Part shown: in pieces, positions 60,922 through 64,000 of the stretch
How the letters are laid out: each line of letters begins with the position of its first letter
How positions within the stretch are numbered: the first letter of the stretch is position 1
Origin: Alkalilimnicola sp. S0819
Lineage (GTDB): Bacteria; Pseudomonadota; Gammaproteobacteria; Nitrococcales; WHIW01
Assembly: GCF_009295635.1 (NCBI RefSeq)
Contig: NZ_WHIW01000004.1
Span: 1 to 64,000 of the forward strand
Length of the DNA: 64,000 bases
Direction: 5' to 3'
Notes under the pieces: generated by a model
Database searches by the model: none
Told to the model about the DNA's origin: nothing
Seen by the model: the letters and a program-made list of their open reading frames with translations, nothing else
Made by a program: the position numbers and the translations under genes

Positions 60922-61662
60922 CTAGCTATTGCGCAACAAGCGCTGGGCCTGTTCGTCGTTGCTCTTGGCCTCGCTCATGAGCTTGACGTAGGCCTCGTAG
61001 CGGCGGGCGTTGTCGATCATCTGCACCAGGCCATCCACCAGGTTCACATTGCTCGATTCGAGCATGCCGGTGTTGACCCGTACATTGGCGTCGGCGGGCT
61101 GGGGCTCGCCGCTGGCGTGGCGGAACAGGCCATCCTCGCCCTTGCCCATTGCCGCATTATCGGGCTGGACCAGCTTGATCCGGTCCACCACCGCCAAAGT
61201 ATTGGCGGCCTGCCCCAGGGGCACCACGCTGAGGGTGCCGTCCTGGCCGATCTCCACCTTCTGCGCCGGGGGCACGGCCACCGGGCCGCCCTCGCCCAGC
61301 ACCAGATTGCCGTCGCCGGTCTCCAGCAGCCCGTTGGGGTTGATGTGGAAATCGCCGCGCCGGGTGTAGGCCTCGGTGCCGTCGGGGGCCTGCACCGCGA
61401 TCCAGCCCTCGCCCTGGATGGCCACATCCAGCTGCCGGCCGGTGTTGAGCATCGCCCCCTGGCTGAGGTCCGAGCCGGTGGTGGCCAGCTCGCTGTAAGC
61501 GCGGGAGTCGTGACCGGGGCCGCTCACCGGGGCCTGCAGCAAGGCCTGGAAATCGGCCCGAAAGCCGGTGGTGTTGGCATTGGCCAGGTTGTGACTGACC
61601 TGCTGCTGGTTCTGCATGGCGTGCTTGGCGCCGGTCATCGCAAGGTAAAGCATGCGGTCCAT
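60922..61662 (-). CDS. flgF: Flagellar proximal rod protein FlgF
   Basis: 246 residues. MDRMLYLAMTGAKHAMQNQQ, SHNLANANTTGFRADF and SSNVNLVDGLVQMIDNARRY are the rod-family signatures. Ends LLRNS. Confidence 0.96.
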   Translation of the reverse strand: MDRMLYLAMTGAKHAMQNQQQVSHNLANANTTGFRADFQALLQAPVSGPGHDSRAYSELATTGSDLSQGAMLNTGRQLDVAIQGEGWIAVQAPDGTEAYTRRGDFHINPNGLLETGDGNLVLGEGGPVAVPPAQKVEIGQDGTLSVVPLGQAANTLAVVDRIKLVQPDNAAMGKGEDGLFRHASGEPQPADANVRVNTGMLESSNVNLVDGLVQMIDNARRYEAYVKLMSEAKSNDEQAQRLLRNS

Positions 61663-61695
61663 GGTCAGGGCTCCTTGAAGCTGGGCGATCTCTCC

Positions 61696-61728
61696 CCCCT
61701 TGGGAGCGGCTCATGCGCTCCCAAGGGG
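61696..61728. terminator. 13-bp stem-loop between flgE and flgF
   Basis: Arms 61696-61708 (CCCCTTGGGAGCG) and 61716-61728 pair perfectly around GCTCATG, 14 bases after the flgE stop. The loop resembles the GGCTCATG core of the local REP family. Without a U-tract it may adjust hook versus rod expression. Confidence 0.6.
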
Positions 61729-61741
61729 TTGGCGGGTGGCG

Positions 61742-63082
61742 TTAACCGCGGATGTTGAGGATTTCCCGGGTCAGCTGATCCTGGGTGGAGATCATCTGGG
61801 CGTTGGCCGAGTAGTTGCGCTGGGCGGTGATCATCTTCACCAGCTGCTCGGTCAGGTCCACATTGGATTGCTCCAGCGCCCCCGCCTCGATCACCCCCAG
61901 GCCGCCGTCCCCCGGGTTGCCCATCACCGGCTGGCCGGAGGCGAAGGTCTCCACCCAGCTGGTGCCGCCCACGTTCTGCAGGCTCTCGGGGGCGGGGAAG
62001 TTGGCCAGCGCCACCTGCCCCAGCACCTGGGACTGGCCGTTGGTGTAGCGGGCGAAGATGGTGCCGTCGCCTTCCACGCTGAGGCTGGAGAACTGCCCGG
62101 CGGCATAGCCGTCCTGGTCGATGCGGGTCACCGCGAAGGGGGTGCCGAACTGGGTGAGGCTGGAGAAATCGATCTCGTAGCGCAATTCGTTGGCGCCGCC
62201 CAGGGGGCCGCCGCTGAAGGCCACTTCGGCGCTGTTCGGCCCGGTGGCGCTGACGTCGGCGACGATGGCCGGGTCCACGTCCGGCACGCCGGGCTGGGTG
62301 TCGGGCAAAGTGGGGTCGTTATCCACCGCCACGCCGGAGAACACACCGTTCTGGTCGAAATTGAGCTGGATGGGGCCGCGCGCGCCGCTGCCGACACCTT
62401 CCACTTCCGCATAGGCCGTCCAGGTGTTGTCGGCATCCTTGCGAAAATACAGGGTCTGCACATGCTCCCGGCCCAGGGAGTCGAACACGGTGGTGGAGGT
62501 GGAGAAGTTGTACTGCTCCGGGCGCGGGTTTAGGCGGTCAAAGGCCAGCGTCGGATCCAGCGGGTCGATGGCGTTGTCCTGGGCGTCCAGGTTGGCGACG
62601 ATGCTCATCGCGACGCCGGTGCCGCCGGTGGCCCGCGGGTTCACGTCCCCGGTCTGCACGCTCAGAGGCCCCAGCTGGCCGGTGACGTTGCCCTGGGCAT
62701 CGGCCAGGAAGCCGGTCAGTTGCTGCCCCTGGGCGTTGCTCACGAAGCCATCCCGGTCCAGTTCGAAGGCGCCGGCACGGGTATAGGCGACGTTGCCGCC
62801 GTCATTGACGCGGAAGAAGCCGGTGCCGTCGATGGCCAGGTCCAGCGCGTTGCCGGTGTAATCCCGGCCGCCCTGGGTGAACTGCTGGCGGATATCCGAC
62901 AGGCGCACGCCCTGCCCCACGGCATTGCTCGCCGCGCCCAGGTTGCTGGAGGCGAAGATATCGGCGAACTCCGCCCGGCTCTGCTTGAAGCCGATGGTGG
63001 AACTGTTGGCAACGTTGTTGCCGGTGACGTCCAGATCGGTGCTGGCGGCCTTCAGGCCGGTCAGTGCGGTTTCAAAGCTCAT
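61742..63082 (-). CDS. flgE: Flagellar hook protein FlgE
   Basis: 446 residues. MSFETALTGLKAASTDLDVT, NNVANSSTIGFKQSRAEFAD and the C-terminal EQSNVDLTEQLVKMITAQRN define the axial family; the expanded middle carries the hook surface domains. Follows flgD by 21 bases. Confidence 0.97.
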   Translation of the reverse strand: MSFETALTGLKAASTDLDVTGNNVANSSTIGFKQSRAEFADIFASSNLGAASNAVGQGVRLSDIRQQFTQGGRDYTGNALDLAIDGTGFFRVNDGGNVAYTRAGAFELDRDGFVSNAQGQQLTGFLADAQGNVTGQLGPLSVQTGDVNPRATGGTGVAMSIVANLDAQDNAIDPLDPTLAFDRLNPRPEQYNFSTSTTVFDSLGREHVQTLYFRKDADNTWTAYAEVEGVGSGARGPIQLNFDQNGVFSGVAVDNDPTLPDTQPGVPDVDPAIVADVSATGPNSAEVAFSGGPLGGANELRYEIDFSSLTQFGTPFAVTRIDQDGYAAGQFSSLSVEGDGTIFARYTNGQSQVLGQVALANFPAPESLQNVGGTSWVETFASGQPVMGNPGDGGLGVIEAGALEQSNVDLTEQLVKMITAQRNYSANAQMISTQDQLTREILNIRG

Positions 63083-63103
63083 CTCACACCCCCTGCGGTG
63101 GTC

Positions 63104-63772
63104 TTATTGGATCTGCTGTACGGAATCGAGGGAGGTCTCGCCCAGGCCGGCGAGGGTCAGGGTCGGGCTCTGCCCGCCCTGTCCCAGCCGCACGCTCTGC
63201 ACCTGGGCGCTGCTCACGGTCTCCAGGGCATAGCTCTCGCCCTCGTAAACCGTGCTGGCGCTGATCTGGTAACGCCCCGGGGGCAGGCTGTTGCCCTCGG
63301 CGTCGGTACCGTCCCAGCTGAAGGCGGTCTGGCCCGCCGGCTGGCCGCCCAGGTTGCGCTCGTGGACGAGCTGCCCGGCGGCGTTGCGAATCTTCACCGT
63401 CAGATTATCGACACGGCTCGGCAGCTGGATGCCGGCGCGCAGCTCGCCGCCTTCGGCCAGATAACCTTCCGGCGAGCGGATGCTGACCTCGCGACCCACC
63501 AGGCTGGCGGCGCGCAGGGCCTGGTCGGATTTCATGTCGGCGGTGAATTCGGAGAAGGCCTTGCTCAGCTCGCCGATGCCGTTGGCGGAGGTGAACTGGG
63601 CGATCTGGGTCATGAATTCGCCGCTCTGCATGGGCTCCATGGGGTCCTGGTTGCGCAGCTGCGCGGTCATGAGCTTGAGGAAGTCCTCCTGGCCCATCTC
63701 GCTCTTGCCGCGGCCGGCGCCCTGGCTGCCGCCCACGCCGTTGCCGCCACTCAGTGCCGAAAAATCAATCAT
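63104..63772 (-). CDS. flgD: Flagellar hook capping protein FlgD
   Basis: Hook cap of 222 residues needed for FlgE polymerisation. N-terminal MGQEDFLKLMTAQLRNQDPM with PMQSGEFMTQIAQF, then a tudor/FnIII-like C-terminal domain (FSWDGTDAEGNSLPPGRYQI). A Gly-rich stretch precedes the conserved region. Confidence 0.96.
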   Translation of the reverse strand: MIDFSALSGGNGVGGSQGAGRGKSEMGQEDFLKLMTAQLRNQDPMEPMQSGEFMTQIAQFTSANGIGELSKAFSEFTADMKSDQALRAASLVGREVSIRSPEGYLAEGGELRAGIQLPSRVDNLTVKIRNAAGQLVHERNLGGQPAGQTAFSWDGTDAEGNSLPPGRYQISASTVYEGESYALETVSSAQVQSVRLGQGGQSPTLTLAGLGETSLDSVQQIQ

Positions 63773-63783
63773 GCTCTACCCCC

Positions 63784-64000
63784 TTATTGGCCCAGCCGCA
63801 GGGTCTGCAGCAGGAGTTCACGGGAGGTGTTCATGACCTCCACGTTGTTCTGGAAGCTGCGCGAGGCGGAGATCATATTGGTCATCTCCTCCACGGCGTT
63901 GACGTTGGAGCGGTATACATAGCCGTTGCCATCGGCCATGGGATGGTCCGGCTGGTACAGGGCCTGCACCGGCGCCTCGCTCTCGACGATGCCCTGCACC
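63784..64000 (-). CDS. flgC: Flagellar proximal rod protein FlgC (partial, C-terminal part)
   Basis: Only the last 72 codons are inside the window; the gene continues past 64000. GYVYRSNVNAVEEMTNMISA and SRSFQNNVEVMNTSRELLLQ identify FlgC. Presumably flgB lies just outside. Confidence 0.95.
   Translation of the reverse strand, partial: VQGIVESEAPVQALYQPDHPMADGNGYVYRSNVNAVEEMTNMISASRSFQNNVEVMNTSRELLLQTLRLGQ

Overview
The window looks like the chromosome of a high-GC gammaproteobacterium. The evidence is a FleQ/sigma54 flagellar hierarchy, polar-flagellum numbering proteins FlhF and FleN, the ParC/ParP chemotaxis-localisation pair, DbpA, and an HAE1-type RND pump. A Chromatiales/Ectothiorhodospiraceae-like host is my inference; nothing here fixes the genus.

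Region 1 (1-5.7 kb) is an accessory island with lower GC and mixed ancestry. It holds an IS5-family transposase, a fatty-acid-hydroxylase-type membrane enzyme, a PcaC-like protein read from a TTG start, and a transposase remnant beside a perfect 17-bp inverted repeat. Next comes a compact three-gene unit: a divergent AraC regulator, a previously hidden 59-codon ORF with an excellent ribosome binding site, and a HlyC-like (toxin-activating acyltransferase) protein in which both catalytic residues appear replaced. A 14-bp perfect hairpin sits between the small ORF and the enzyme-like gene. This is the best candidate for an undescribed system.

Region 2 (5.7-9.6 kb) is ordinary chromosome on the minus strand: a Lys-rich microprotein, dbpA, an ABC exporter and tRNA-Glu with its terminator.

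Region 3 (9.6-12.9 kb) is a plus-strand trio: a DamX-like AAA-SPOR protein with a 9-bp coding repeat, a FliK-like protein and a stand-alone FlhB C-domain homologue.

Region 4 (12.9-64 kb) is one long minus-strand motility locus. In transcription order it runs flgC(partial)DEFGHIJKL, higBA, fliC-flaG-fliD-fliS-fliT, fleQ, fliEFGHIJ, fliKLMNOPQR, an RND efflux operon, flhBAF-fleN-fliA, cheYZAB-parC-parP-cheW and DUF2802. I found three sigma54 promoters (before fliE, fliK and flhB) and two sigma28 promoters (a strong one before fliC, a weaker one before flgK). FleQ plus sigma54 would start the hook-basal-body operons, and FliA then switches on filament genes. An RND tripartite pump interrupts the normally contiguous fliR-flhB junction.

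Intergenic DNA carries four dispersed repeat families. The most striking is a 165-200 bp multi-stem element in three copies whose stems change in a compensated way between copies. REP-like repeats supply the stop codons of flgL and higA.
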